This document shows, piece by piece, positions 14,910 to 24,846 of a stretch of DNA of 64,000 nt. The stretch is from Pseudomonas sp. HS6. Lineage in GTDB: Bacteria > Pseudomonadota > Gammaproteobacteria > Pseudomonadales > Pseudomonadaceae. The stretch is from contig NZ_CP067412.1 in assembly GCF_023375815.1 (NCBI RefSeq), positions 1,860,001 through 1,924,000 on the forward strand, written 5' to 3'. The notes beneath the pieces are model-generated. The model was not told the DNA's origin, did no database searches, and saw only the letters and a program-made list of their open reading frames with translations. Each line of letters opens with the position of its first letter. Position 1 is the first letter of the stretch. The position numbers and the translations under genes were made by a program.

Positions 14910-15956
14910 ATGAATTTCTTTGAACGACAAACCCAGGCTCGCAACCAGACCAGACGACTGGTTTACATGATGATTCTGTCGATTGTCTCGCTGGTCTTCC
15001 TGACCGCCCTGCCCTTCGTTTTCAGTGGTTTTGAAGATTACTTGAGTGGCACCGGCACGCTGGCAGATGCATTTCTGGCGATGGCCGTCATCGCATCGTT
15101 CATCAGCAGCATCGTGGTAATCGGCGGCCTGCTGAAATATCGGCAACTGCGGGCTGGCGGCAAAGTCGTTGCGGAGAAACTGGGTGGCCGCCTGCTCAAT
15201 TGCAATGCGCGCACCCTGGGCGAGCAGCGGTTGATGAATGTGGTCGAAGAAATGGCGATTGCTTCCGGCACCCGCGTGCCAGCGGTGTATCTGTTGCCGG
15301 ATGAAAGCATCAACGCTTTCGCGGCCGGGCTTACTCCGGAGGATGCAGCGATCGGAGTGACCCGTGGCGCGGTGAAGCTGCTGACCCGGGAAGAACTGCA
15401 AGGGGTGATCGCCCACGAGTTCAGCCACATTTTCAACGGTGACATGCGCCTCAATACGCAGCTGGTGGCGGTGGTGCACGGCCTGCTGGTGCTGGGGCTG
15501 GCTGGCACTTACATACTGGCCAGCCTGCTCAAGCGCGACAAACGCGACGTGCGGCTGATGCTAGTGGTGTTGGCGGTCGGCGTCGCACTGAGCGTGGCCG
15601 GATTTATCGGGAATCTGTATGGCAATTTGATCAAGGCCGCGGTCAGTCGCCAGCGCGAGTTCCTGGCCGATGCCAGCGCGGTGCAATACACGCGCAATCC
15701 GCAAAGCATTGTCGGGGCTCTGAAAAAAATCGGCGCCCATGCGCAAGGCTCCGCCATCGGCGCCCCCCGAGCGGCCGAGTTCAACCATCTGTATTTCAGC
15801 ACCGGGGTGTCCGGTTCACTCAGCCGGATGTTTGCAACACACCCTGATCTGAGCGTGCGGATTCGTCGGATCGATCCGCAGTGGGACGGGAGTTTTACAA
15901 CGGCTGCCCCAGCGGGTAAACCGGTGCCAGATCAGATCGCGGCAACGTTGGATTGA
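14910..15956 (+). CDS. M48-family (HtpX-like) membrane metalloprotease, copy 1
   Basis: A 348-residue zinc protease. Two N-terminal transmembrane helices (about 23-45 and 57-80) are followed by a cytoplasmic catalytic part. The zinc site HEFSH starts at H169, and the third ligand Glu is expected in QREFLADASAVQYTR. Two further helices lie between these motifs. It starts at ATG 14910 by analogy with its tandem copy. M48 proteases of this type degrade damaged membrane proteins. It is probably co-transcribed with lemA (24-bp gap) and the second protease (28-bp gap). Confidence 0.88.
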   Translation: MNFFERQTQARNQTRRLVYMMILSIVSLVFLTALPFVFSGFEDYLSGTGTLADAFLAMAVIASFISSIVVIGGLLKYRQLRAGGKVVAEKLGGRLLNCNARTLGEQRLMNVVEEMAIASGTRVPAVYLLPDESINAFAAGLTPEDAAIGVTRGAVKLLTREELQGVIAHEFSHIFNGDMRLNTQLVAVVHGLLVLGLAGTYILASLLKRDKRDVRLMLVVLAVGVALSVAGFIGNLYGNLIKAAVSRQREFLADASAVQYTRNPQSIVGALKKIGAHAQGSAIGAPRAAEFNHLYFSTGVSGSLSRMFATHPDLSVRIRRIDPQWDGSFTTAAPAGKPVPDQIAATLD

Positions 15957-15984
15957 TTCAGACTCCACGTCCATGGATGGTTAG

Positions 15985-17037
15985 ATGAATTTCTTTGCAC
16001 AACAGCGCCAGGCCAAGCGTCGCTCAGTGCAGCTCGTGATGTTGATGTTCCTTGCCGTACTGAGCCTGATTCTTGTGTCCTGCATGCTCCTGATTCTGCC
16101 GATCTCATACGGCAAAACGCTCGAGAACATGGCGTTGAACTGGCCGTTTTTCGCGACCGTCGCGACGCTGGTAACGGCTGTCGTGTTACTGGGCGGGCTG
16201 GTCAAATACGTCGAACTGGCTAAGGGTGGCAAGGTGGTCGCGCGCCGTTTGGGTGGTCGTCTGATCAACCATGACGCGCGGACTCTGGAAGAGCGTCGCC
16301 TGGTCAACGTGGTTGAGGAAATGGCCTTGGCGTCTGGCACTGCAGCCCCTTCGGTGTACCTGCTGCCAGATCTGGGCATTAATGCATTTTCTGCCGGACT
16401 CACTCCTCAGGATGCAGTCATTGGCGTCACTCAAGGTGCGATAAGCCTGTTGTCACGCGATGAACTGCAAGGCGTGATCGCCCACGAATTCAGCCACATC
16501 TATAACGGCGACATGCGCCTGAACACCCAACTGGTCGCGATCGTCCACGGGATCACGGTGATCGGGTTGGCGGGAAACCATCTCTTGCGCGGTCTTGAAG
16601 ACACACCACACTCATCTGCCAATCGTAAGCAACCGGCCATCCTGGTCAGCATGTTCGGCACTGCACTGTGCATTGTCGGATTCTCCGGGACGTTCTTCGG
16701 CAACCTGATCAAGGCAGCGGTCAGCCGGCAACGCGAATTCCTGGCCGACGCAACGGCCGTGCAATACACCCGTGACCCCCACACTATCGCCGGGGCACTG
16801 AAGAAAATCGGCGGGTACAAAATGGGCTCGACCCTCAAGGCCGCCCGCGCCGCCGAGTTCAGCCACCTGTTTTTCGGCCCTGGCACTTCCAGCTCTCATC
16901 TGCTCTCGGGTCATCCGGATCTGCGTGAACGCATTCGCAGGATAGACCCTGACTGGGACGGGACTTTCGTGAACATCGCCGCACCACCGCAAGACTCGAT
17001 GGCCGCCAGAACCGTGCTGGCAGCGCCGACGAAGTAA
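15985..17037 (+). CDS. M48-family (HtpX-like) membrane metalloprotease, copy 2
   Basis: A 350-residue paralogue of the preceding protease, alignable from MNFF at the start to the IRRIDPDWDGTF near the end. The zinc motif HEFSH begins at H167, and QREFLADATAVQYTRDP supplies the third ligand. The first transmembrane pair diverges most, while the catalytic regions are strongly conserved. This suggests a tandem duplication in which both copies keep activity but sense or bind different membrane partners. There is no obvious terminator after it. Confidence 0.88.
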   Translation: MNFFAQQRQAKRRSVQLVMLMFLAVLSLILVSCMLLILPISYGKTLENMALNWPFFATVATLVTAVVLLGGLVKYVELAKGGKVVARRLGGRLINHDARTLEERRLVNVVEEMALASGTAAPSVYLLPDLGINAFSAGLTPQDAVIGVTQGAISLLSRDELQGVIAHEFSHIYNGDMRLNTQLVAIVHGITVIGLAGNHLLRGLEDTPHSSANRKQPAILVSMFGTALCIVGFSGTFFGNLIKAAVSRQREFLADATAVQYTRDPHTIAGALKKIGGYKMGSTLKAARAAEFSHLFFGPGTSSSHLLSGHPDLRERIRRIDPDWDGTFVNIAAPPQDSMAARTVLAAPTK

Positions 17038-17188
17038 CTGCCAGAGGAGCCATTGATCCGTCTTGAACATCAATCCATGCCAACTATGCAATTAACAGAT
17101 CGATCCCCCTGCGCCACTATCCGCCCCAATAAGAACCGTGCGCCGCCTCCCCGTCGCGCACGTCATAAAAGCGGTGGAGTATTTTTCG

Positions 17189-18481
17189 ATGACAGCCTCA
17201 ATCCCACACGGCGGCTCGCGGGCCGGCGCCATTTTCCGGGTCACCTCGGGCAATTTCCTCGAACAGTTCGACTTCTTCCTGTTCGGCTTCTACGCCACGC
17301 AGATCGCGGCAGTGTTCTTTCCGGCGAGCAGTGAGTTCGCTTCCCTGATGATGACGTTCGCAGTGTTCGGCGCAGGCTTTTTGATGCGTCCGCTGGGGGC
17401 TATCGTGCTCGGCGCGTACATCGATGACGTCGGTCGGCGCAAAGGTTTGATCGTCACCCTGTCGATCATGGCCAGCGGCACGATATTGATTGTGCTCGTG
17501 CCCGGATACGAAACCATTGGCCTGTTCGCCCCGGCGCTGGTGCTGGTCGGGCGGTTGCTGCAAGGCTTCTCGGCCGGTGCCGAACTGGGCGGTGTTTCAG
17601 TGTATCTCTCGGAGATCGCCACACCGGGCCGTAAAGGTTTCTTCACGGCCTGGCAGTCGGCCAGTCAGCAAGTCGCGATCATCGTTGCCGCCGCGCTGGG
17701 CTTTGCCTTGAACCAGTGGATGGCGCCGGACGTGATCGCCGATTGGGGCTGGCGGATTCCGTTTTTCGTTGGCTGCATGATCGTGCCGTTCATCTTCCTG
17801 CTGCGTCGCAACCTGGCGGAAACCGAAGAGTTCGCCGCCCGCAAACATCGCCCGAGCATGAAAGAAGTGTTCCGCACCCTCGGCCAGAATTGGGTCGTGG
17901 TGCTCGGCGGGATGCTGATGGTCGCGTTGACCACCACCGCGTTCTACCTGATCACTGTGTACGCGCCGACCTTCGGCAAAACCGTGCTGCACCTGAGCAC
18001 GTCGGATGCGTTGCTGGTGACGTTGCTGGTGGGTGTTTCGAATTTCTTCTGGCTGCCGATTGGTGGCGCGCTGTCGGACCGAATCGGTCGTCGTCCACTG
18101 CTGATCACCATGTCGCTGCTGGCCCTGGCCACCACCTACCCGGCGCTGTCGTATCTGGTGCAGGCGCCGAGCTTCAGCCACATGTTGATGTCGCTGCTTT
18201 GGCTGTCGTTCATCTACGGCATGTACAACGGCGCGATGATTCCGGCGCTGACCGAGATCATGCCGGTGGAAGTGCGGGTGGCGGGTTTCTCGCTCGCCTA
18301 TAGCCTGGCGACGGCAGTGTTCGGCGGCTTCACCCCGGCAATGTCGACCTTCCTGATTCAGTACACCGGCGACAAAGCCGCGCCGGGTTACTGGATGAGT
18401 GTCGGTGCGCTGTGTGCGTTGTGCGCGACGCTGTATCTGTATCGCCGCGCGGGTGGTCGTCTGCAACCGGCCGTCGCTTGA
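17189..18481 (+). CDS. MFS transporter, citrate/tricarballylate-type proton symporter (MHS family)
   Basis: A 430-residue transporter with twelve predicted membrane segments. The MFS signature appears twice, [11 protein letters not shown] after segment two and [10 protein letters not shown] in the second half. The opening [16 protein letters not shown] and [20 protein letters not shown] are characteristic of the metabolite:H+ symporters that take up citrate, tricarballylate or related acids. ATG 17189 follows GGTGGAG. The next gene encodes a binding protein 13 bp away and a LysR gene converges, suggesting a carboxylate utilisation unit. The exact substrate is inferred. Confidence 0.85.
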   Translation: MTASIPHGGSRAGAIFRVTSGNFLEQFDFFLFGFYATQIAAVFFPASSEFASLMMTFAVFGAGFLMRPLGAIVLGAYIDDVGRRKGLIVTLSIMASGTILIVLVPGYETIGLFAPALVLVGRLLQGFSAGAELGGVSVYLSEIATPGRKGFFTAWQSASQQVAIIVAAALGFALNQWMAPDVIADWGWRIPFFVGCMIVPFIFLLRRNLAETEEFAARKHRPSMKEVFRTLGQNWVVVLGGMLMVALTTTAFYLITVYAPTFGKTVLHLSTSDALLVTLLVGVSNFFWLPIGGALSDRIGRRPLLITMSLLALATTYPALSYLVQAPSFSHMLMSLLWLSFIYGMYNGAMIPALTEIMPVEVRVAGFSLAYSLATAVFGGFTPAMSTFLIQYTGDKAAPGYWMSVGALCALCATLYLYRRAGGRLQPAVA

Positions 18482-18494
18482 GGAGTCAGCCAAC

Positions 18495-19262
18495 ATGAAA
18501 AAGCTCTTCAATCTGACCGCCCTCGCCCTCCTCGCCTTCAGCGCATTTGCTCAAGCCGAAGAACTGCGGGTAATGACCTCCGGCGGCTTCACTGCGGCCT
18601 ATAAAGTTCTCGGGCCGAAGTTCGCCGCGAACACCGGCAACACCCTCGACACCATTCTCGGCCCATCGATGGGCAAGGCGCCGGAGGCGATCCCCAATCG
18701 TCTCGCCCGGGGTGAACAGGCCGATGTAGTAATCATGGTCGGCTACGCCCTCGACGATCTGATCAAGCAAGGCAAGGTCGACCCGGCCTCGCGTGTGGAA
18801 TTGGCGGATTCGCGGATCGGCCTGGTGGTGCGCAAAGGCGCGCCGAAACCGGACATCAGCAACGTCGACGCCCTGAAGAAAACCCTGCTCGACGCGCAAT
18901 CGGTGGCCTACTCCGACAGCGCGAGCGGCGTGTACATCGAGCAGCAATTGTTCAAGAAGCTCGGCGTTGAAGATCAGCTGAAACCGAAGGCGAAGATGAT
19001 CCCGAAAATCCCGGTGGGCTCGGTGGTCGCGACCGGCGACTATCAGCTGGGTTTCCAGCAGGTCAGCGAGTTGCTGCCGGTGCCGGGGGTGAGTTTTGTC
19101 GGGAAGATTCCGGAATCGGTGCAGTCGGTAACACGTTTTGCAGCGGGGATTCCGGTCGGTGCGCAGCATCCGCAGGAGGCCAAGGCGTTGCTCGCCTACC
19201 TCGCCGCGCCTGCCGCCCAGGCCGACGTACAGGCCACGGGACTGGATTCGGTCAAGCACTGA
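18495..19262 (+). CDS. Periplasmic ModA-like substrate-binding protein
   Basis: A 255-residue exported protein. A signal peptide covers about residues 1-21 (FSAFAQA-E), then a single type-II periplasmic binding domain of the SBP_bac_11/ModA class starts ELRVMTSGGFTAAYKVLGPKF. GSVVATGDYQLGFQQVSEL is another family feature. No ABC permease or ATPase genes adjoin; instead it is coupled to an MFS transporter. It may therefore act as a scavenging or sensing partner rather than in ABC uptake. GAGGAG at the end of the preceding gene provides its ribosome site. It overlaps the LysR gene by 11 bp tail to tail. Confidence 0.85.
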   Translation: MKKLFNLTALALLAFSAFAQAEELRVMTSGGFTAAYKVLGPKFAANTGNTLDTILGPSMGKAPEAIPNRLARGEQADVVIMVGYALDDLIKQGKVDPASRVELADSRIGLVVRKGAPKPDISNVDALKKTLLDAQSVAYSDSASGVYIEQQLFKKLGVEDQLKPKAKMIPKIPVGSVVATGDYQLGFQQVSELLPVPGVSFVGKIPESVQSVTRFAAGIPVGAQHPQEAKALLAYLAAPAAQADVQATGLDSVKH

Positions 19263-20166
19263 CCTTCGGCGGCTGGACCTTCATTTCCACCACCAGCCGC
19301 TCCAGTTCCAATGCCGCCGGGGTCAGGGTACGACCCCGGCGCTTGATGATGCCAACACTGCGCATCACTTGCGGATCGGTCAGCGGCACCCGCGTCAGGA
19401 TCGGATGATCCGCCGCCGGCATCGCCATCAACGGCACCGCCGCCACCCCCAATCCCGCTTCCACCAGACCGATCATCGTCGTCACGTGCAGGGTTTCGCA
19501 GATGCTCGGCCGTTGCGGCACCACTTTCGCCAGCGCCTGATCGAGCAAAAAACGATTGCCGGAGGTCTTGTCCAGCGAGATGTAATCCTGCTGGTAAAAC
19601 TCGTCCCAACTGACGCTGCTGCGCCCGGCCAAGGGGTGATCGCGACGACAGGCGACCACGTAGCTCTCTTGCACCAGCGGCTCGAAATCCACGCCCGCCT
19701 CCTGAGTACCCATGAAGCTCAGGCCGAAATCCGCCTCGCCATTGACCACCGCCGTCAGCACATCGTGGGCGCTGGAGTCGAGGACTTTGACTTTGATTCG
19801 CGGGAACTGCTGGTGATAGCGAGCAACCACTCGCGGCATGAAGTAGTACGCCGCCGACGGCACGCAGGCGACGGTGACATGGCCCTGCCGATTCGAGGCG
19901 ACTTCGCTGATGCCGAGCAACGCTACGTCCAGGTCATCCAGCAAACGCTCGACACTGGGCATGAAGCCGCGTCCGGCCTGAGTCAGGCTGACCTTGCGCG
20001 TGGTGCGCTCGAACAGCTTCACGCCGAGGGCATCTTCAAGCTTTTCGATACGACGGCTCAGGGCCGGTTGTGAGATGCGCACGGTGTCCGCGGCCTTGCG
20101 GAAACTGCCCTGCTCGACCACGGCGCGAAAGGCTTGCAGGTCATTGAGGTCGAAGTTGATGGCCAT
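19252..20166 (-). CDS. LysR-family transcriptional regulator
   Basis: A 304-residue LysR protein: N-terminal winged helix FRKAADTVRISQPALSRRIEKLE at about 22-45, linker helix, and effector domain from about residue 92. It is convergent with the transporter/binding-protein pair rather than divergent, and starts 165 bp from the CPA2 antiporter gene on the other strand. It may control either neighbour; gene order in related carboxylate loci favours the transporter. The effector is unknown. Confidence 0.87.
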   Translation of the reverse strand: MAINFDLNDLQAFRAVVEQGSFRKAADTVRISQPALSRRIEKLEDALGVKLFERTTRKVSLTQAGRGFMPSVERLLDDLDVALLGISEVASNRQGHVTVACVPSAAYYFMPRVVARYHQQFPRIKVKVLDSSAHDVLTAVVNGEADFGLSFMGTQEAGVDFEPLVQESYVVACRRDHPLAGRSSVSWDEFYQQDYISLDKTSGNRFLLDQALAKVVPQRPSICETLHVTTMIGLVEAGLGVAAVPLMAMPAADHPILTRVPLTDPQVMRSVGIIKRRGRTLTPAALELERLVVEMKVQPPKVSA

Positions 20167-20330
20167 GGGAGACTCGGAAGGAATTGATTCGCTGAGGCTA
20201 TGAATGTAACCAATTGATGCAAAATATTACAGAAGCACATCTGCTCAAGCAGGCTCTGCGGTAGATCTGCCATCGTTTCAGCCTTTATCCTTGTCGCCCC
20301 CCGCCGTACTGCGTTACTGGAGTCCCGCTC

Positions 20331-22139
20331 ATGCCCCATGAAGGCAATCTGTTGCAAGCCGCTGTCGTGTTTCTGTTCGCGGCGGTGCTCACCGTTCCCC
20401 TGGCCAAGCGCCTGCAACTGGGCGCGGTGCTCGGTTATCTGTTTGCCGGGGTCATCATCGGCCCGTCGGTGTTGGGCCTGATCGGCAATCCGCAAAGCGT
20501 CAGCCATATCTCGGAACTGGGCGTGGTGTTGCTGCTGTTCATCATCGGTCTGGAGCTGTCACCACGACGCTTGTGGGTGATGCGCAAATCGGTGTTCGGC
20601 GTCGGTCTGGCGCAGGTGCTTTTGACCGGTTCGGTGATTGGCGTACTGGCGTTGTCGGTGTTCGGCCAACCGCTCAACAGCGCGATTGTGCTCGGCCTCG
20701 GTCTGGCGCTGTCGTCCACCGCATTCGGCTTGCAAAGCCTGGCTGAACGCAAGGAACTGACCAGCCCCCACGGTCGGCTAGCGTTTGCGATTCTGCTGTT
20801 CCAGGACATCGCCGCGATCCCGCTGATCGCTCTGGTGCCGATGCTCGCGGGTGTCGATCACCACACCAGCACCGCCGACGATGTGCGCCACAGTTTGCAG
20901 GTCTTGGGCAGCATCGCCGTGGTGGTGATTGGCGGGCGTTATCTGTTGCGCCCGGTGTTCCGCATCGTCGCGAAAACCGGTCTGCCGGAAGTCTCCACCG
21001 CCACCGCTCTGCTGGTGGTGATTGGCACGGCGTGGATGATGGATATGGTCGGCGTGTCCATGGCGCTGGGCGCATTCCTCGCCGGGTTGCTGCTGGCGGA
21101 TTCGGAATATCGCCATGAACTGGAAGCGCAGATCGAACCATTCAAGGGCCTGCTGCTGGGGCTGTTTTTCATCAGCGTCGGCATGGGCGCCAACCTCAGC
21201 CTGCTGCTCAGCGCACCGATCACGGTGCTGGGGCTGACGCTGTTGTTGATTGGTTTGAAGTTGCCGCTGTTGTTTGTGGTCGGGCGACTGGCTGGCGGGT
21301 TGAACAAGGTCAGTGCGATTCGCCTCGGCATCGTGCTGGCGGCGGGCGGTGAATTTGCGTTCGTGGTGTTCAAGATTGGTCGCGATCAGGGCCTGTTCGA
21401 ACCGCGCCTGTACGATTTGCTGGTGCTGACCATCACTCTCTCGATGGCCGTCACGCCGTTGCTGCTGTTGATCTGCGCACGGCTGGTCAGCCCGAAAGTG
21501 CAACCGGTGGAAGTGCCGGAGAAATTCCGCCAGATCGACACCGACACCCCACGGGTGGTGATCGCCGGCATGGGCCGGATGGGCCAGATCGTGGCGCGGA
21601 TCCTGCGGGCGCAGAACATCAAGTTCGTGGCGCTGGACACCTCGGTGGAAACCATCGAACTGTCGCGCAGTTTCGGCGGCGTGCCGGTGTTCTACGGCGA
21701 CCCGATGCGTCCGGAAATCCTCAGCGCTGCCAAGGTCGGGGAAGCGGAATATTTTGTGATCGCCACGGACGATCCGGAGACCAACATCAAGACCGCCGAA
21801 ATCGTGCGCAAGCTCTACCCGCACATGAAGATCATTGCCCGGGCGCGTAACCGGCAGCACGTGCATCGTCTGGTGGATGTCGGTGCCGATCCGATTCGGG
21901 AGACGTATTACTCCAGTCTGGAAATGAGCCGTCGTACGCTGGTCGGCCTCGGTTTGACCCAGGCCCAGGCCGATGCGCGGATCAAGCGCTTCAAGCACCA
22001 CGACGAACAGGTGCTCGAAGCTCAACATGCGGTGTACGACGACGCGGCCAAAGTGCTGCAGACCGCACAGGAAGCGCGGGCGGAACTGGCCCGGTTGTTC
22101 GAGTCGGATCAACTGGAAGAACAATCGGGCAAGTCCTGA
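20331..22139 (+). CDS. CPA2-family cation:proton antiporter with RCK domain (KefB/YbaL type)
   Basis: A 602-residue inner-membrane protein. About twelve membrane helices (residues 5-380) hold the core motif LLFIIGLELSPRRLW and the FAILLFQDIAAIPL ion-path helix. A cytoplasmic Rossmann RCK_N domain follows (VVIAGMGRMGQIVARIL at about 406-422, then FYGDPMRPEILSAAKV). Members exchange K+ or Na+ for protons under nucleotide or glutathione control. No KefF-like gene adjoins, though an NAD(P)H oxidoreductase lies at 40494. The start is supported by GGAG 9 bases upstream. Confidence 0.9.
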   Translation: MPHEGNLLQAAVVFLFAAVLTVPLAKRLQLGAVLGYLFAGVIIGPSVLGLIGNPQSVSHISELGVVLLLFIIGLELSPRRLWVMRKSVFGVGLAQVLLTGSVIGVLALSVFGQPLNSAIVLGLGLALSSTAFGLQSLAERKELTSPHGRLAFAILLFQDIAAIPLIALVPMLAGVDHHTSTADDVRHSLQVLGSIAVVVIGGRYLLRPVFRIVAKTGLPEVSTATALLVVIGTAWMMDMVGVSMALGAFLAGLLLADSEYRHELEAQIEPFKGLLLGLFFISVGMGANLSLLLSAPITVLGLTLLLIGLKLPLLFVVGRLAGGLNKVSAIRLGIVLAAGGEFAFVVFKIGRDQGLFEPRLYDLLVLTITLSMAVTPLLLLICARLVSPKVQPVEVPEKFRQIDTDTPRVVIAGMGRMGQIVARILRAQNIKFVALDTSVETIELSRSFGGVPVFYGDPMRPEILSAAKVGEAEYFVIATDDPETNIKTAEIVRKLYPHMKIIARARNRQHVHRLVDVGADPIRETYYSSLEMSRRTLVGLGLTQAQADARIKRFKHHDEQVLEAQHAVYDDAAKVLQTAQEARAELARLFESDQLEEQSGKS

Positions 22140-22153
22140 GCCCCGCCATCAAT

Positions 22154-22178
22154 CCTTCCCGCGCAATGCGCGGGAAGG
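22154..22178. terminator. Hairpin between the antiporter and hcnC
   Basis: CCTTCCCGCGCA/TGCGCGGGAAGG is a nearly loopless 25-base palindrome between convergent genes. The very stable stem lacks a long T-run but is placed to end both transcripts. Confidence 0.7.
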
Positions 22179-22184
22179 TTCTGA

Positions 22185-23444
22185 TCAGGCCATCTCCAGC
22201 GCCCGTTCTTCCTCTACAACCGCCACTGCAAACCGGTCCGCCAGAAACGGCGTGATGTCCAGCGGCAGCGGCTCATCGTTGACCAGCTTATCCAGCAGCA
22301 CCCCGGTAATCGCCGACGTCAGCACCCCGGTGCGGAAGTGCCCGCAGGCATTCAGGTAACCGTCCACCCCGGCCATCGGCCCGAGAATCGGCAACTCATC
22401 CGGCGAGCCCGGCCGCAGCCCGGCCCAGGTGCGCTTGAGATTGATGTCCGCCAGCTCCGGCAGGCAGCGCACCGCGCCCTGCACCAGCCCGGCGATTTCC
22501 GGCCAGGTGGTGGTGACGTCGAAGCCCTTGTCCTCGGTGGTGCTGCCGATCAGTATCTCGCCGTTGTCTTTCTGCGCCATGTAGCAATCGCTGGTGGTCA
22601 GGCAGCCGTTGAGGATTTTCGGCAAGCGTTCGGTGAGCAGGATCTGGCCTTTCACCGGTTTCACCGGAATCCGGATGCCCGTGGCCCATTCGCTCAAATC
22701 TGCTGCCCACGCCCCCGCTGCGTTAATCAGGGTCTTGCAGTGAAACACCCCCGCCTCGGTGGTCTGCACGCCGGTTACTCGCGTGCCGTGATGCAAAACG
22801 CCGGTGATGTTGGTGTTGACGTACATGTCCACGCCATTCTGCCGGGCGCCTTCGGCGTAGGCGTCGGCGAGGCGGAACGGGCTGACCTGGTGGTCGCAGA
22901 GAAACTCCAGCGCCCCGCGTGCTTCATGGCTGACGCTCGGTTCGGAATCACGCAGCGCGGCTTGATCGAGCCAGCGCACCTGATCGGCCAGGTGCGGGAT
23001 GCAGCCGACGATGTGCTCGGCGTACAACCGGTCTTCATCGTCATAAATGACGAATTTGAGTCCGGTCTTTTCGAACTTGAAATCCATCCCGTGGTTGTCC
23101 TTCAACTCACGGTGCAGCGACGGGTACAGCGCGTTGGACTGCAAGGCAAAGTCGAAGAACGACGGCGGCAGAATGTGCGGCGTGCTGGAGTCCACCGCCA
23201 CCGCCGCGCCCTGGGTTTGGCGCTTGCGATTGGCCGACATCATGCGGAAGAAAATCACCCCGCAACCCAGCCCCACCGACTCGCCAATCGCCCACAAGCC
23301 ACCGGCCGAAGCACGGGTCGCATTGCCCGGGCGCTTGGCATCGATCATCGCGACCTTGAGGTTTTTGCGCTTGGATAACTGATAGGCGATGGACGCGCCG
23401 ATCACACCGCCGCCGGCGATGACCACGTCGTAGAACTTACTCAT
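22185..23444 (-). CDS. hcnC: Hydrogen cyanide synthase subunit HcnC
   Basis: A 419-residue FAD-dependent subunit related to glycine/D-amino-acid oxidases and opine oxidase B subunits. The FAD motif VVIAGGGVIGASIAYQLSK is at about 7-25, and the family C-terminal GLRPGSPDELPILGP and GHFRTGVLTSAITG are present. With HcnA and HcnB it oxidises glycine to HCN and CO2 at the membrane. Its length, order A-B-C and overlapping starts match known Pseudomonas hcn operons. It starts at ATG 23444, inside the end of hcnB (8-bp overlap). Confidence 0.88.
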   Translation of the reverse strand: MSKFYDVVIAGGGVIGASIAYQLSKRKNLKVAMIDAKRPGNATRASAGGLWAIGESVGLGCGVIFFRMMSANRKRQTQGAAVAVDSSTPHILPPSFFDFALQSNALYPSLHRELKDNHGMDFKFEKTGLKFVIYDDEDRLYAEHIVGCIPHLADQVRWLDQAALRDSEPSVSHEARGALEFLCDHQVSPFRLADAYAEGARQNGVDMYVNTNITGVLHHGTRVTGVQTTEAGVFHCKTLINAAGAWAADLSEWATGIRIPVKPVKGQILLTERLPKILNGCLTTSDCYMAQKDNGEILIGSTTEDKGFDVTTTWPEIAGLVQGAVRCLPELADINLKRTWAGLRPGSPDELPILGPMAGVDGYLNACGHFRTGVLTSAITGVLLDKLVNDEPLPLDITPFLADRFAVAVVEEERALEMA

Positions 23445-24846
23445 GGGAAACGGCCTCCGTGCCGAGGGACTGGAACGCGGAAAAGGGAATCGGATCGACC
23501 GGGAAGCGCGGCCGCAACCAGCCGACATCCTTGCGCCCGGTGGCCTGACGCAAGCGGTCGCTGCAATAGCCGACGCACATCCGCCCCTGACAGTCGCCCA
23601 TGCTCACGCGGGTACGCATCTTCAGGCTGGCGATGTCCTGCACGCCTTGCTCAAGTGCACGGTCGATGTCGGCGCGGGTCGCGTGTTCGCAGCGGCAGAT
23701 CACCGTGTCCGCCGCCGGCAATGCGATTTGCCCGACACCACGTTCGGTGTAGCGATCCACCGCTGCACGGAAACGCACGATGGCTTTGAGTTTGCCCAGG
23801 TAACGGTCGCGGCGGACCCGCGCCAGTTCCTCTTCAAGCACACCGCGCTGAAGCAGGATCGAGGTGGCGGCGATCTTGCCGGCCAGCATCGCCGCTTCAC
23901 CGCCGCGAATCCCGCCCATGTCACCGGCCAGATGCACATGCGGTTCGCTGCTTTGCTGCCAGATGTTGGCGTTGGCGCGCAGGTAACCGTCGTCGCTGAA
24001 GCCGTGATCCAGGCCCATTTGCTGACTCAACTGGGTACGCGGAATGAAGCCGTAGCCGACCGCCAGCGTCTTCGCTTCGAAGCGTTCGACGCGGCTCATG
24101 TCCGGCTCCCACGTCGCCGAGTACGGTGCCACGCTGACGCTTTTCAATTCGCCCTCGCCGTGCGCCTCGACCACGCCCCAGCCGTAGTTCATCGGGATGC
24201 CGTGCAGTTTCAGGTAGGCGAGCATGCTCAAGCCATCGAGGAACAATTGCGGCTTGTTCAGCAGCGCCAGACTTTCCTTGGCAATCTTGCCGAACGCGCA
24301 GGCCTCGTAGACACCGGCAACGCTCACGCCCGAGGCGTGCAACTGGGTCGCCACCAACGGCAACAGCGGGCCGGTGCCGGCGATCACCACCGGGCCTTGC
24401 GGCTTGACCACGCCGCTCTTGATCTGCAATTGCAGGCCGCCGAGCATGATCACGCCGGGCAGCGTCCACCCGGGGAACGGCACGCTGCGTTCATGGCAAC
24501 CGGCGGCCAGCAGCAGTTGCGGATAGCTGATTTCGTGCAGCCGCTCATCGCCATCGAGCACCACCAGCGAGCGGGTGCCTTCGGCGCCGACCACCCGGTG
24601 GTTGAGGCGCACGTCGATCAGCCCGGCCTGCTCCTGAAAGTCGCCGTGTAATTTGCTCAGTGCTTCGGAGTAACGTGGCCCAAGATAATCCAGCTGCACG
24701 CCGTCACGCAGCGGCCCTCGATAGACCACACCGCCAAGGCGCGATGCTTCTTCAAGCAATGTGCTGCGCACACCATGGCGCGCCAGTTCGATGGCCGCAG
24801 CCATCCCCGCCGGACCGCCGCCGACGATTAACGGATGCTGGCTCAT
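23437..24846 (-). CDS. hcnB: Hydrogen cyanide synthase subunit HcnB
   Basis: A 469-residue flavoprotein with a pyridine nucleotide-disulfide oxidoreductase fold. The first dinucleotide motif is IVGGGPAGMAAAIELA (residues 7-22) and the second VVIAGTGPLLPLVATQL near 155. The C-terminal segment has CRCEHATRADID and CQGRMCVGYC, a BFD-like [2Fe-2S] cysteine set as in HcnB and opine oxidase A subunits. Its start overlaps the hcnA stop by 4 bp (ATGA), indicating coupled translation. It probably carries electrons from the glycine-oxidising centre towards the respiratory chain. Confidence 0.88.
   Translation of the reverse strand: MSQHPLIVGGGPAGMAAAIELARHGVRSTLLEEASRLGGVVYRGPLRDGVQLDYLGPRYSEALSKLHGDFQEQAGLIDVRLNHRVVGAEGTRSLVVLDGDERLHEISYPQLLLAAGCHERSVPFPGWTLPGVIMLGGLQLQIKSGVVKPQGPVVIAGTGPLLPLVATQLHASGVSVAGVYEACAFGKIAKESLALLNKPQLFLDGLSMLAYLKLHGIPMNYGWGVVEAHGEGELKSVSVAPYSATWEPDMSRVERFEAKTLAVGYGFIPRTQLSQQMGLDHGFSDDGYLRANANIWQQSSEPHVHLAGDMGGIRGGEAAMLAGKIAATSILLQRGVLEEELARVRRDRYLGKLKAIVRFRAAVDRYTERGVGQIALPAADTVICRCEHATRADIDRALEQGVQDIASLKMRTRVSMGDCQGRMCVGYCSDRLRQATGRKDVGWLRPRFPVDPIPFSAFQSLGTEAVSHE

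Noticed and set aside
14136..15479. 447-codon minus-strand frame opposite lemA and the first M48 protease
   Set aside because: Low-complexity shadow frame with no family motif; both plus-strand genes are clear.
20778..22124. 448-codon minus-strand frame opposite the CPA2 antiporter
   Set aside because: A His/Gln-rich shadow of a GC-rich coding strand; the plus-strand frame has full transporter and RCK motifs.
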